A stretch of 64,000 bases of DNA from Suttonella indologenes (GTDB lineage Bacteria > Pseudomonadota > Gammaproteobacteria > Cardiobacteriales > Cardiobacteriaceae). The number at the start of each line of letters is the position of its first letter. Position 1 is the stretch's first letter. The notes below the pieces were generated by a model. The model was not told where the DNA came from. It searched no databases and worked only from the letters and a program-made list of their open reading frames with translations. This document shows positions 27,428 to 35,865 of the stretch, in pieces. The stretch spans positions 1,628,115 through 1,692,114 of the forward strand of contig NZ_UHIA01000004.1 in the NCBI RefSeq assembly GCF_900460215.1. Direction: 5' to 3'. The position numbers and the translations under genes were made by a program.

Positions 27428-27524
27428 TCAGTCTATTGTTCAATCTCATCGCTCAAAAGGCAAGTGCCGAAAAGCGGATACTTTAGCAGACCAAGCGCCA
27501 AAAAAATTAGGGTCTATTGAACAT

Positions 27525-27623
27525 TCATATCTTAAGCCATTGATAAGAAAAGGTTAGAGCCAGATTATTTTCAAAGTTTCTTTTTAGCTTATCAAAGCGT
27601 GTGGCAATCGCTCGATAATCTTT
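27525..27623 (-). pseudogene. IS5-family transposase, C-terminal remnant
   Basis: The minus strand encodes KDYRAIATRFDKLKRNF then ENNLALTFSYQWLKI and a stop, the typical end of IS5-group transposases (Y-R...R-F-D-K-L...NF). The rest of the gene is missing; the fragment stops at the 27626 hairpin. Confidence 0.65.
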
Positions 27624-27625
27624 AA

Positions 27626-27664
27626 GGCTCTAGACTAACAGAGTGATTCTGCTAGTCTAGAGCC
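27626..27664. repeat. 12-bp perfect inverted repeat beside the IS5 remnant
   Basis: GGCTCTAGACTA / TAGTCTAGAGCC with a 15-base loop. No T-run on either side; may be an element end or recombination scar at the point where the IS5 copy was truncated. Confidence 0.5.
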
Positions 27665-27682
27665 ATAACAAAATAAAGCAAG

Positions 27683-27787
27683 TATAGTCAATTCATGACA
27701 AAATTGCACACCTAAAAATATCAAGCTTTACTATTGTGCGGGCTAACATATAAAAGCTGTGTCTTTATTTGATCTGAATTGACTATA
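27683..27787. repeat. family D miniature element, copy 1
   Basis: 105 bp with 13-bp terminal inverted repeats TATAGTCAATTCA / TGAATTGACTATA. AT-rich interior without coding capacity. Related copies at 51785 (diverged) and 53233 (reduced to the ends). Confidence 0.75.
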
Positions 27788-27807
27788 CATTCAAATATTC
27801 AGGCGAT

Positions 27808-27836
27808 AAAAAAGCGGACTGTGCGTCCGCTTTTTT
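27808..27836 (-). terminator. intrinsic terminator of groES-groEL
   Basis: AAAAAAGCGGAC / GTCCGCTTTTTT, a 12-bp stem with a 5-base loop. On the minus strand it gives a GC stem followed by a T-run, about 50 bp past the groEL stop. Confidence 0.85.
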
Positions 27837-27887
27837 ATGCGCGATGATTTGTTTTTAAGGCAAACCATCATAGGCAGGTCGGCGTGA

Positions 27888-29537
27888 TTACATCATGCCC
27901 ATGCCGCCCATGCCGCCCATTCCACCCATGCCGCCCATATCAGGCGCAGCAGCTTCAGGTTTTGGCAGTTCTGCAATCATGGCTTCGGTGGTAATCATCA
28001 AACCGGCTACAGAAGCGGCGTTTTGCAAAGCGCTGCGGGTAACTTTGGTCGGGTCGATGATGCCGGCGGCAACCATGTCCACATATTCGCCGGTGGCGGC
28101 GTTATAGCCTTCATTTCCGCTGCCGGCTTTGACTTTATCGACCACAACGGCAGCCTCGCCGCCCGCGTTTTGCACGATGGTGCGCAAAGGATATTCCATA
28201 GCGCGACGGGCAATATCGATACCGACTTGTTGGTCGTAGTTATCGCCTTTGAGCTCAGCAATCGCATTAATGGCACGAATCAGCGCCACACCGCCGCCGG
28301 GAACGATACCTTCTTCAACCGCCGCACGTGTTGCATGCAGAGCGTCTTCCACGCGGTCTTTTTTCTCTTTCATTTCCACTTCGGTAGCCGCGCCGACTTT
28401 AATCACGGCAACGCCGCCGGCTAATTTCGCCACGCGCTCTTGCAGTTTTTCGCGGTCATAATCGGAAGTGGTGTTTTCGATTTGGGTGCGGATAGTGGCA
28501 ACACGCGCATCAATGTTCGTTTTTTCGCCGTTGCCGCCGATGATGATGGTGTTGTCTTTATCAACGGTAACGCGTTTTGCCGAGCCTAATTGCTCTAAGG
28601 TCGCGCCTTCAAGGTTCATGCCGACTTCTTCGGAAATTACTTGTCCGGCGGTCAGAATCGCAATATCTTCCAACATCGCTTTGCGGCGATCGCCAAAGCC
28701 GGGCGCTTTAACCGCAGCCACTTTCACGATGCCGCGCATTGAGTTGATCACTAAAGTTGCCAAGGCTTCGCCTTCTACGTCTTCGGCAATGATTAACAGC
28801 GGACGACCAGATTTTGCCACGGCTTCCAATACCGGCAGCATGTCGCGGATATTAGAGATTTTTTTGTCATGCAGCAGAATGTAGGGATTATCCAATTCCA
28901 CGTTTTGCGCCTGTTGGTTGTTGATGAAATAAGGCGAGAGGTAGCCGCGGTCGAACTGCATACCTTCAACCACTTCCAAGCTGTCTTCCAAGCCTTGACC
29001 TTCTTCAACGGTAATCACGCCTTCTTTACCGACTTTATCCATTGCTTCGGCGATTTTTGCGCCTACGGTTTCGTCAGAGTTGGCGGAAATGGTGCCGACT
29101 TGGGCGATAGATTTGCTGTCATTGCAAGGTTTAGACAATTCTTTCAATGCCTTGACCGCTTCTGCAACCGCTTTGTCGATACCGCGTTTCAAATCCATCG
29201 GGTTCATGCCGGCGGCAACAGATTTTAAGCCTTCCGTAACAATGGCTTGTGCCAATACGGTGGCGGTGGTGGTGCCGTCGCCTGCCGCATCATTGGTTTG
29301 AGAAGCCACTTCTTTCACCAATTGTGCGCCCATATTTTGGAATTTGTCTTCCAATTCGATTTCTTTGGCTACCGATACGCCGTCTTTGGTAACGGTCGGT
29401 GCGCCGAACGATTTGTCTAAGACCACATTGCGGCCTTTAGGACCGAGCGTGACTTTTACCGCATTGGCGAGAATGTTCACGCCTTTCAACATCTCTTTAC
29501 GCGCTTCTTCTCCGAAACGTACTTCTTTAGCTGCCAT
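27888..29537 (-). CDS. groEL: chaperonin GroEL
   Basis: 549 residues, full length; begins MAAKEVRFGEEARKEMLKGV and ends in the GGM-repeat tail. ATP-binding DGTTTATVLAQAI and the apical and intermediate segments are intact. Forms the 14-mer folding chamber with GroES, encoded 31 bp upstream in the same operon. Confidence 0.98.
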   Translation of the reverse strand: MAAKEVRFGEEARKEMLKGVNILANAVKVTLGPKGRNVVLDKSFGAPTVTKDGVSVAKEIELEDKFQNMGAQLVKEVASQTNDAAGDGTTTATVLAQAIVTEGLKSVAAGMNPMDLKRGIDKAVAEAVKALKELSKPCNDSKSIAQVGTISANSDETVGAKIAEAMDKVGKEGVITVEEGQGLEDSLEVVEGMQFDRGYLSPYFINNQQAQNVELDNPYILLHDKKISNIRDMLPVLEAVAKSGRPLLIIAEDVEGEALATLVINSMRGIVKVAAVKAPGFGDRRKAMLEDIAILTAGQVISEEVGMNLEGATLEQLGSAKRVTVDKDNTIIIGGNGEKTNIDARVATIRTQIENTTSDYDREKLQERVAKLAGGVAVIKVGAATEVEMKEKKDRVEDALHATRAAVEEGIVPGGGVALIRAINAIAELKGDNYDQQVGIDIARRAMEYPLRTIVQNAGGEAAVVVDKVKAGSGNEGYNAATGEYVDMVAAGIIDPTKVTRSALQNAASVAGLMITTEAMIAELPKPEAAAPDMGGMGGMGGMGGMGMM

Positions 29538-29568
29538 AAATTAAACTCCTAAAATTAAAAACAAAAAA

Positions 29569-29856
29569 TTATTCGATAATGGCGAAAATTTCGTCTTCGC
29601 GCATGATGATGTAGTCTTCTCCGTCCACTTTGACTTCGCTGCCCGAATATTTGCCGAACAGGATTTTATCGCCGACTTTGACGTTCATCGCTTGTTTTTG
29701 ACCATTGTCCAAAGCCTTGCCTTCGCCGACGGCAATCACTTCGCCTTGCGAGGGTTTTTCGGTCGCAGAACCGGGCAGAACGATGCCGCCGGCTGAGGTT
29801 TTTTCTTCTTCTTGACGTTTAACGATCACGCGATCATGTAAAGGACGCAGTTTCAT
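29569..29856 (-). CDS. groES: co-chaperonin GroES
   Basis: 95 residues, MKLRPLHDRVIVKRQEEE to EDEIFAIIE, with the mobile loop (EEKTSAGGIVLPGSA). Heptameric lid of GroEL. First gene of the groES-groEL operon; GGAGTG lies upstream of the start. Confidence 0.98.
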   Translation of the reverse strand: MKLRPLHDRVIVKRQEEEKTSAGGIVLPGSATEKPSQGEVIAVGEGKALDNGQKQAMNVKVGDKILFGKYSGSEVKVDGEDYIIMREDEIFAIIE

Positions 29857-29911
29857 AAATACACTCCATAAATAAAAAGACTGGCAAATCCAGCAAAAAA
29901 GTTCTCCCCCT

Positions 29912-29940
29912 TTATGTGGCTAGGGGCGGATTTTTCAATC
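29912..29940 (-). promoter_or_regulatory. possible heat-shock (sigma-32) promoter of groES-groEL
   Basis: On the minus strand, TTGAAA (29933-29938) and CCACATAA (29912-29919) are separated by 13 bases. This resembles sigma-32 elements (CTTGAAA, 11-16 bases, CCCCATNT), about 55 bp upstream of groES. The -10 is imperfect. No CIRCE element seen. Confidence 0.45.
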
Positions 29941-29982
29941 CGGATAAAATAAATGTAATCTTTTGTTAATCTTTGAAAGCAT

Positions 29983-30891
29983 TCACAGCCCCAAGACCGG
30001 CAGCGGCTGCGCGCTGAATAATAATATTAAACCTAGACCAATCAATAAGAAAGCCCCGATTGCAGCCAGCATCAGCAAACCTTTTTGCGCGGCGGCAGCG
30101 GAGAGAGTGAGGCGTTTTGCCGCTTGCTCGCGTCCGTAAATGGTTAATAAGGCGAGGCTGAGCACGGTGATTGCCGTGCCGGCGCTGATGGCGAAAGTCA
30201 TGGCAATACCCACAGCCCATAATTGCCAAGCGGCGGCGACCGCCAAAGCTAAAATCGAACCAGAACAGGGACGCGCACCAATCGCAAGCAATGATGCCCA
30301 AAAAGCCGTCTGTGCTTGCGGTGCATGATGATGTCCGCAGCCGCAATGCTCGTGCGCATGATGATGTTCGGCATGATGCCTTCCGCCGCGGTATTGGCGA
30401 ACGGCTTTGGCAAGCATATAGATGCCGGCGGCAATGATGAGCGCGTAACTCAAGCGTTCCGCCCAAATAATTTGCGACATGGCATCGCGAATCAGCCATT
30501 GCAATGCGCCCACCGTTACCGCCACCCACAGTACCGCGCTGATGCCTTGCAATACGGCGCCGCCGACCGCCAACCAGAGCGCATTTTTATAGCCTGAAGG
30601 CTGCGTGAGCAAAAAGGTGGTAATCACCGCCTTACCATGCCCCGGTCCTGCCGCATGCAAAATGCCGTAAACAAAGCCGAGGCTAACCAAGAGCCACCAT
30701 GTCTGCCACTGCGCACCGCCGCGCATTTGGCGCATCAGCATCGTCATTTCGCGGCGGTAATTGTTCTGCCAACGCTGAATATCGAAAACGATGCCCTGCC
30801 ATAGGGCGCGCAATTCTTCTTGAAACAGCCACAGCGCCAGAAAAAGCACAATCATGAGTAAAAACCATTTCAGCTGCTTATTTATTGACAT
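29983..30891 (-). CDS. nickel/cobalt transporter, NicO/RcnA family
   Basis: 302 residues with an N-terminal helix, then about six more. The family signature GILHAAGPGHGKAVITTFLL is near 80, IGARPCSGSIL near 205, and a histidine-rich loop (GRHHAEHHHAHEHCGCGHHH) between helices is suited to Ni/Co/Zn binding. Overlaps the upstream DUF1007 gene by 10 bp. Direction of transport (import or efflux) cannot be told from sequence. Confidence 0.85.
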   Translation of the reverse strand: MSINKQLKWFLLMIVLFLALWLFQEELRALWQGIVFDIQRWQNNYRREMTMLMRQMRGGAQWQTWWLLVSLGFVYGILHAAGPGHGKAVITTFLLTQPSGYKNALWLAVGGAVLQGISAVLWVAVTVGALQWLIRDAMSQIIWAERLSYALIIAAGIYMLAKAVRQYRGGRHHAEHHHAHEHCGCGHHHAPQAQTAFWASLLAIGARPCSGSILALAVAAAWQLWAVGIAMTFAISAGTAITVLSLALLTIYGREQAAKRLTLSAAAAQKGLLMLAAIGAFLLIGLGLILLFSAQPLPVLGL

Positions 30892-31472
30892 AGCAACTCC
30901 GCATGTTCAGCAAAATATTGCCCCAAATCATAGGAAACCACCGCGCCTTGATCCAAAGCCGCCGCCTCTTCTTGCTTGGCGCTGTCCGGCTTGGCATGGC
31001 TGATGTTCAAGCGGCAGGAGGGCATTGGCTGCTGCTTGGGATTATGCAGTATTTCCACGTAATAAGTAGGTTCATAAATTTGATAATACAAAAATTTTAC
31101 AGGTCTTAGCAAAGGCAGTTCCGTCTCAATAATCAGCTCTCCGTTCGCCTCATACAAACGCGCGCTATGCGCCTCGCCAAATTTGTCTTTTGGTCGCGTA
31201 TAAAATTTTTCTGCAAATAAAGGCGTCAGCGTGCGCTCTTCAATTCTTTGCCAACGTGCTTCTTTCTGTTCGTCCGGTGTTTTATTCATTTCATCAATAA
31301 AAATAGCGCTATAGATAGGATCAAAAGCCCAACGCTGCTGCAAGGCGGTAATTTCCCCTGCCGCATTCAGGCGCGGCGTCACTTCCACCAATATCCACAC
31401 ATGCGGATGCGCCGAGACCGGCAGCATCGCCAAACACATCATGCAAAAAACAATTTTTCTCAAAAATTTCAT
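30882..31472 (-). CDS. DUF1007 periplasmic protein, copy 2
   Basis: 196 residues with a signal peptide (MKFLRKIVFCMMCLAMLPVSA) and the defining HPHVWILVEV motif right after cleavage, then WAFDPIYSAIFIDEM. DUF1007 proteins are regularly encoded next to NicO-type transporters and presumably deliver or bind the metal in the periplasm. Five bp downstream of a paralog, and overlapping the NicO gene. Confidence 0.85.
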   Translation of the reverse strand: MKFLRKIVFCMMCLAMLPVSAHPHVWILVEVTPRLNAAGEITALQQRWAFDPIYSAIFIDEMNKTPDEQKEARWQRIEERTLTPLFAEKFYTRPKDKFGEAHSARLYEANGELIIETELPLLRPVKFLYYQIYEPTYYVEILHNPKQQPMPSCRLNISHAKPDSAKQEEAAALDQGAVVSYDLGQYFAEHAELLCQ

Positions 31473-31477
31473 TCTCC

Positions 31478-32062
31478 TTACCTACAAGTCCATTCTGCGG
31501 TTTCGGCAAAAAAACGCCCTAAATTCGGATCGCCTTTCTGGTTTTTATCCAATGCCGCCGCTTCGATATATTTTTCTTCGCTGGGTTCTGCCGGCGTAAT
31601 CGTCAAACGGCAGCCGTCGATTTGCAGCGGCTGCGCCTTGGCATGCAGAATTTCCACATAATATTCAGGCTCATAAATTTGATATTGCAGATGCTTGCTT
31701 GGCTCGAGCAAGGGCAACTCCGCTTCGACGAACAAATCATTGCCTTTTTGCACAAGCCTTAGATCGCGCGGTGCGGCAAATTGACGGTGCGGAAAAGTGT
31801 ATAAACCCTCATCGCCTAGCGTTGCCCGAATATCTTTCTCCAAATCCTGCCACAGGGCTTGACGCTGCTCCGATGTTGCCCCCTGCTCCACTTCTTCCAG
31901 CAATAAAGTGGAATAAAAAGGATCGAATTGCCATGACTGCCGTAAGGCGGCAATACGCCCCTGCGCATCTTGCACAGGACGAATTTCCACATCGATCCAT
32001 ACATGCGGATGCCCTAGCGTTTGCAAGCTTAATAGTAGCAATATGAAACAATATCGCCGCAC
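31478..32062 (-). CDS. DUF1007 periplasmic protein, copy 1
   Basis: 194 residues; signal peptide (MRRYCFILLLLSLQTLG), HPHVWIDVEI, WQFDPFYSTLLLEEV and a shared YQIYEPEYYVEILH block also seen in copy 2, so the two arose by duplication. First gene of the DUF1007-DUF1007-NicO operon. Confidence 0.85.
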   Translation of the reverse strand: MRRYCFILLLLSLQTLGHPHVWIDVEIRPVQDAQGRIAALRQSWQFDPFYSTLLLEEVEQGATSEQRQALWQDLEKDIRATLGDEGLYTFPHRQFAAPRDLRLVQKGNDLFVEAELPLLEPSKHLQYQIYEPEYYVEILHAKAQPLQIDGCRLTITPAEPSEEKYIEAAALDKNQKGDPNLGRFFAETAEWTCR

Positions 32063-32252
32063 GACTTCCTCTCAAAAAATCGCATCATACGGCAAGTGTG
32101 ATGAAAATCTAGTGAAAAAATGGCGACATAAAAGGGTAACAATTGCTGAGGATAATCTCCTTCTTTGCACCACATTATCTTTGCACAGAAAAAACCGATA
32201 AATCCTCATATTTTTTGCTATATTTCCATTTTCTTTAACCACGGAGCATACG

Positions 32253-33458
32253 ATGAAAAAAACCTTGTTATGTTTATTTTTGCTGGCATTGCAGGCGCAG
32301 GCGCAGGAATTTACCCCTGTTAAAGCCTATAGCTACGGCGCGCGCCCTTTTTATCTGATTGACGATTTACCTGCCGGCGAACTCAAAGACAGTCTTGCCG
32401 CCTGCAACGCGCAAAGTCCGCAAAAAACTGAGTTCAGCATCGGGCATCGCGGCGCGCCTTTGCAATTCCCCGAGCATACGCTGCAATCTTATCTGGCTGC
32501 CGCACGCCAAGGTGCAGGCATTATCGAATGCGATGTGGCGTTTACCAAGGACAAAGAACTGGTCTGCCGGCATGCGCAAAACGATTTGCACACCACGACC
32601 AATATTCTCGCCACGCCTTTGGCGGAGAAATGCAGTGTGCCCTTTACCCCTGCCCAATACGATGCCGCGGGTAATTTAATCGAAGAAGCGAAAGTGGAAT
32701 GCCGCACTTCAGACATCACGCTGGCGGAATTCAAAACGCTGACAGGCAAAATGGACGCCGGCAATCCCAAAGCGCGCACGGTGGAAGAATATATGGCGGC
32801 AACGCCGAATTGGCGTACCGATTTGTACAGCCAAAACGGCACCTTGATGACACATCAGGAATCGATTGAATTATTCAAGGCTTTGGGCGTGAAAATGACG
32901 CCCGAGCTGAAAACGCCGGTCGTGGAAATGCCTTTCGATGGCTTTACGCAGGAACAATATGCGCAAAAATTGCTGGATGAATACCAAGCGGCAGGCGTGG
33001 CGGCAAGCAAGGTTTTCCCGCAATCCTTTAATTATGCCGATGTGCAGTATTGGATCAAAAACGGCGGCGATTTCGGTAAGCAAGCCGTATTTTTAGATGA
33101 GGAACTCGATACCGCCGCGCGCATTGCCGAAATGCCGAAACTGCGCGAAGACGGTTTGAATTATCTGGCGCCCGCCATGCCGATGCTGCTTGCCAATCAA
33201 GACGGCAAGATTGTGCCATCGGATTATGCCAAAGCCGCCAAATCGCATGGCTTCAAACTCATTTCATGGTCAATCGAACGTTCCGGACCTTTGGCGAACG
33301 GCGGCGGCTGGTATTACAGCGGCTTGAATGATCTCATCAAAAAAGACAGCGATTTGCTCAAAGTCTTGGACGTATTGGCGCAAGAGGTCGGCATTGTGGC
33401 GCTGTTTAGCGATTGGCCGGCAACGGTAACTTATTACGCGAATTGCAAGGGATTGTAA
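32253..33458 (+). CDS. secreted glycerophosphodiester phosphodiesterase family protein
   Basis: 401 residues. Signal peptide MKKTLLCLFLLALQAQAQ; catalytic HRGAPLQFPEHT (His plus Glu) near 65; IIECDVAFTKDKELVCRH supplies the metal-binding E and D and the second His. A longer insert than in GlpQ (residues about 115-200). Hydrolyses glycerophosphodiesters to glycerol 3-phosphate plus alcohol in the periplasm. Monocistronic. Confidence 0.85.
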   Translation: MKKTLLCLFLLALQAQAQEFTPVKAYSYGARPFYLIDDLPAGELKDSLAACNAQSPQKTEFSIGHRGAPLQFPEHTLQSYLAAARQGAGIIECDVAFTKDKELVCRHAQNDLHTTTNILATPLAEKCSVPFTPAQYDAAGNLIEEAKVECRTSDITLAEFKTLTGKMDAGNPKARTVEEYMAATPNWRTDLYSQNGTLMTHQESIELFKALGVKMTPELKTPVVEMPFDGFTQEQYAQKLLDEYQAAGVAASKVFPQSFNYADVQYWIKNGGDFGKQAVFLDEELDTAARIAEMPKLREDGLNYLAPAMPMLLANQDGKIVPSDYAKAAKSHGFKLISWSIERSGPLANGGGWYYSGLNDLIKKDSDLLKVLDVLAQEVGIVALFSDWPATVTYYANCKGL

Positions 33459-33513
33459 ATCTTCTCTTTCATTTCCCGCCAAGGCAATGGATTGCCTTGA
33501 TGGGCACAATAAA

Positions 33514-33539
33514 AATAGCCGCCTTTCGGGGCGGCTATT
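33514..33539. terminator. bidirectional terminator between convergent genes
   Basis: AATAGCCGCC / GGCGGCTATT, a 10-bp stem with a 6-base loop between the convergent phosphodiesterase gene and cpdB; A-run on the left side serves the leftward transcript. Confidence 0.75.
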
Positions 33540-33560
33540 GCATGGACTGCCAAGCAGGGC

Positions 33561-35534
33561 TTATTTGCTCAAATCTATCTGATAGATGGCAAAACCGACT
33601 TCGTCCGTACCGACTGGCTTCATCGGATATTGGGCGTATTCCTTAATAAAGGCTTGCGCTTTTTCGCTGGGCGAGGTTTCAAAACGGATATCAAGTTTGA
33701 CATCGCCGGCAATCGGCGCAATCCGCCAGTTGCCGTCCGCTTTCGGGCTGACTTTGCCATGCTCTTTACTCTGCGCCGAGATGAAATTTGCCAAGATTTG
33801 GCGGTTTTCATCCGGTGCGGCGAAGACGATATGCTTGTCGCCGGTGCCGGGAAATTTATTGCCGTAAGCGCGGTAATTATTGGTAGCAATTAAAAATTCC
33901 GCCTTAGGATCGACCGGCTTGCCTTGGTAGCTAAGATTGACGACCCGATGCGCTTCGGGATTAACGAGCTGGCATTCGCCGTCATAGCGGGCGGGCTGGG
34001 TGAGGTCGTATTGATATTCCACGCCGTCAATCACATCGAAATTATAGGTGCGGAAACCTTCCCAATTGAGCAGGCTTTGCGCTTTCTCGCTCTTCGGATC
34101 GATTTGCAGGAACATGCCCGCGCTGCATTCCAACCATTCTTTCAGCTCTTCGCCGCTTACTTTGACCACTACGAGGGTATTGGGATAGAGATACAGGTCT
34201 GCCGCATTGCGGAAGGTCAATTCGCCTTTATTGACTTCGGTGTAGCCGCTCGGGTCGTTTTTGCGTCCGCCGACTTTAAACGGCGCACCGGCGCTTAAAA
34301 TCGGAATGCCTGCCAATTCCGGCAAGGCTTTGACGGCGTTTTCCACATAGGTTTTTTGCGCGGCATTGACGATTTGAATCGTAGGGTCGTCTTGCACCAA
34401 AGCCAAATAGCTGTACATATTGTCGGTAGCATGTCCGATCGGTTGGGAAACAAATTGGCGCGTCGCTTCGTGAACCGGCTGGAGCAGGGCGGCGATTTCC
34501 GCATGGTTTTCCGTGGTTGCGGCTTTTTTCTCGGCATCGTAAATAGGACGGATAGCGGCTTTGCCGTCTAAAACCAACCATTTGCCCTCTTCTTTGCCAA
34601 GCGTCAAATCTATCACGCTGATATTGTTTGCCCAATAGCCTGCCATTGCTTCCGGCACGCCTTTGACCGTGCCTTTGTCAATATCGGCATGCGGCGATTG
34701 TGCAAATTCTTTATTGGGGAATAGGCGGTGGGAATGTCCGAAAATAATCGCATCAATGCCTGCCACATCCGCCAGATAGAAAGCGGAATTTTCCGCGCCT
34801 TCCTGATAGGGATCGTCGGAAGGACCGGTATGCGCCAAAGCAACAATAATATCCGCCCCTGCTTCTTTAATGAGCGGCACATATTTTTCAGCCGTTTTGA
34901 CGATATCGCGCGCTTCTACTTTGCCTTCCAGATTCGCTTTGTCCCAAATCATGACTTGCGGCGGCACAAAGCCGATATAGCCGATCTTAACTGTATGTTT
35001 TGTGCCATTCTCTGCCAATACTTCTTTTTCTTGAATGAAATAAGGCTGGAAAGCCGGTTCTTCCGTGCCGGCTTTCACGATATTGGCATTGATAATCGGG
35101 AATTCGGCTTCTTTCATCGCCATTTCCAAATAGGGCAGCCCGTAGTTGAATTCATGATTGCCCAGCGTGCCGACATCATACTTCATGGCGTTTAATGCCA
35201 TAATCGAGGGCTCGGGACGACCTTCTTTAGCGCCGACCGCCGCCTGATAATCGGAAATCGGATTGCCTTGGATAAGGTCGCCATTGTCCACCAATACGCT
35301 GTTAGGCACTTCTTCTCTGGCTTGTTTGATTAAATTTGCGGCGCGGCTGAAGCCGAATTTCTCTGTCGGCGCGTCTTTGTAATAATCGAAATCGGTTAGG
35401 AAACCGTGCACGTCGGTCGTGCCGACGATGCGCAAATTCACGGTGCTGCTACCGGCAGCAAAAGCCAAACGACTGCTGCTGACAGCTACCAGTCCCCCTG
35501 CTCCGATTTGAATAAAACGGCGTCTGTTAATCAT
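33561..35534 (-). CDS. cpdB: 2',3'-cyclic-nucleotide 2'-phosphodiesterase/3'-nucleotidase
   Basis: 657 residues. An N-terminal NRRRFIQIGAGGL twin-arginine-like signal is followed by the metallophosphatase domain (VGTTDVHGFL, VDNGDLIQG, LGNHEFNYG, ALAHTG, GHSHRLF) and a 5'-nucleotidase C-terminal substrate domain. Breaks down cyclic nucleotides and 3'-nucleotides in the periplasm to nucleosides and phosphate. The twin-arginine signal is unusual for E. coli CpdB. The nearby e(P4)-like gene suggests joint nucleotide salvage. Confidence 0.93.
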   Translation of the reverse strand: MINRRRFIQIGAGGLVAVSSSRLAFAAGSSTVNLRIVGTTDVHGFLTDFDYYKDAPTEKFGFSRAANLIKQAREEVPNSVLVDNGDLIQGNPISDYQAAVGAKEGRPEPSIMALNAMKYDVGTLGNHEFNYGLPYLEMAMKEAEFPIINANIVKAGTEEPAFQPYFIQEKEVLAENGTKHTVKIGYIGFVPPQVMIWDKANLEGKVEARDIVKTAEKYVPLIKEAGADIIVALAHTGPSDDPYQEGAENSAFYLADVAGIDAIIFGHSHRLFPNKEFAQSPHADIDKGTVKGVPEAMAGYWANNISVIDLTLGKEEGKWLVLDGKAAIRPIYDAEKKAATTENHAEIAALLQPVHEATRQFVSQPIGHATDNMYSYLALVQDDPTIQIVNAAQKTYVENAVKALPELAGIPILSAGAPFKVGGRKNDPSGYTEVNKGELTFRNAADLYLYPNTLVVVKVSGEELKEWLECSAGMFLQIDPKSEKAQSLLNWEGFRTYNFDVIDGVEYQYDLTQPARYDGECQLVNPEAHRVVNLSYQGKPVDPKAEFLIATNNYRAYGNKFPGTGDKHIVFAAPDENRQILANFISAQSKEHGKVSPKADGNWRIAPIAGDVKLDIRFETSPSEKAQAFIKEYAQYPMKPVGTDEVGFAIYQIDLSK

Positions 35535-35567
35535 AGAAAATCCTTTTTAACATATTGTTAAACCTCA

Positions 35568-35822
35568 TGTTTCAACACACAGAACGGACACATAAAGTAT
35601 CGCTCTATGTGTTGTCCTGAATTGGAAAACTTTACATCTCTTCCAATGCCATTATTCTCCCCGAAGGTAGGGGAAAGAATTGAGAAATTTTTGATGTTTC
35701 AACACACAGGGCAACACATAAAGCGTCGCTCTACGTGTTGCCCTGAATTGGAAGAGGTTACACTTCTCCCACAAGATTATCCTCCCCAAAGGGAGGGGGT
35801 TCAACCAGTAAGGAAATTTTGA
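35568..35822. repeat. tandem pair of structured about 127-bp units
   Basis: Two diverged direct copies (35568-35694 and 35695-35822), each opening TGTTTCAACACACAG and closing GAAATTTTTGA or GAAATTTTGA. Each contains a hairpin (second copy GGGCAACAC/GTGTTGCCC) and, further on, a CTCCCC...GGGG inverted pair. No coding frame. Fills the 330-bp gap between cpdB and its neighbour; function unknown. Confidence 0.7.
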
Positions 35823-35827
35823 TGAAA

Positions 35828-35852
35828 AATCCGACTGCATTGCAGTCGGATT
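35828..35852 (-). terminator. intrinsic terminator of the e(P4)-like gene
   Basis: AATCCGACTGC / GCAGTCGGATT, 11-bp stem with a 3-base loop, followed on the minus strand by a T-run; 14 bp past the gene's stop. Confidence 0.85.
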
Positions 35853-35865
35853 GTCGGGGGAGAGA

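Noticed and set aside
27895..27950. Short GGM-coding repeat at the groEL end as a possible tandem-repeat locus
   Set aside because: This is the normal GGM tail of GroEL.
30330..30400. His-rich stretch as possible low-complexity artefact
   Set aside because: A His-rich cytoplasmic or periplasmic loop is normal in NicO/RcnA transporters.
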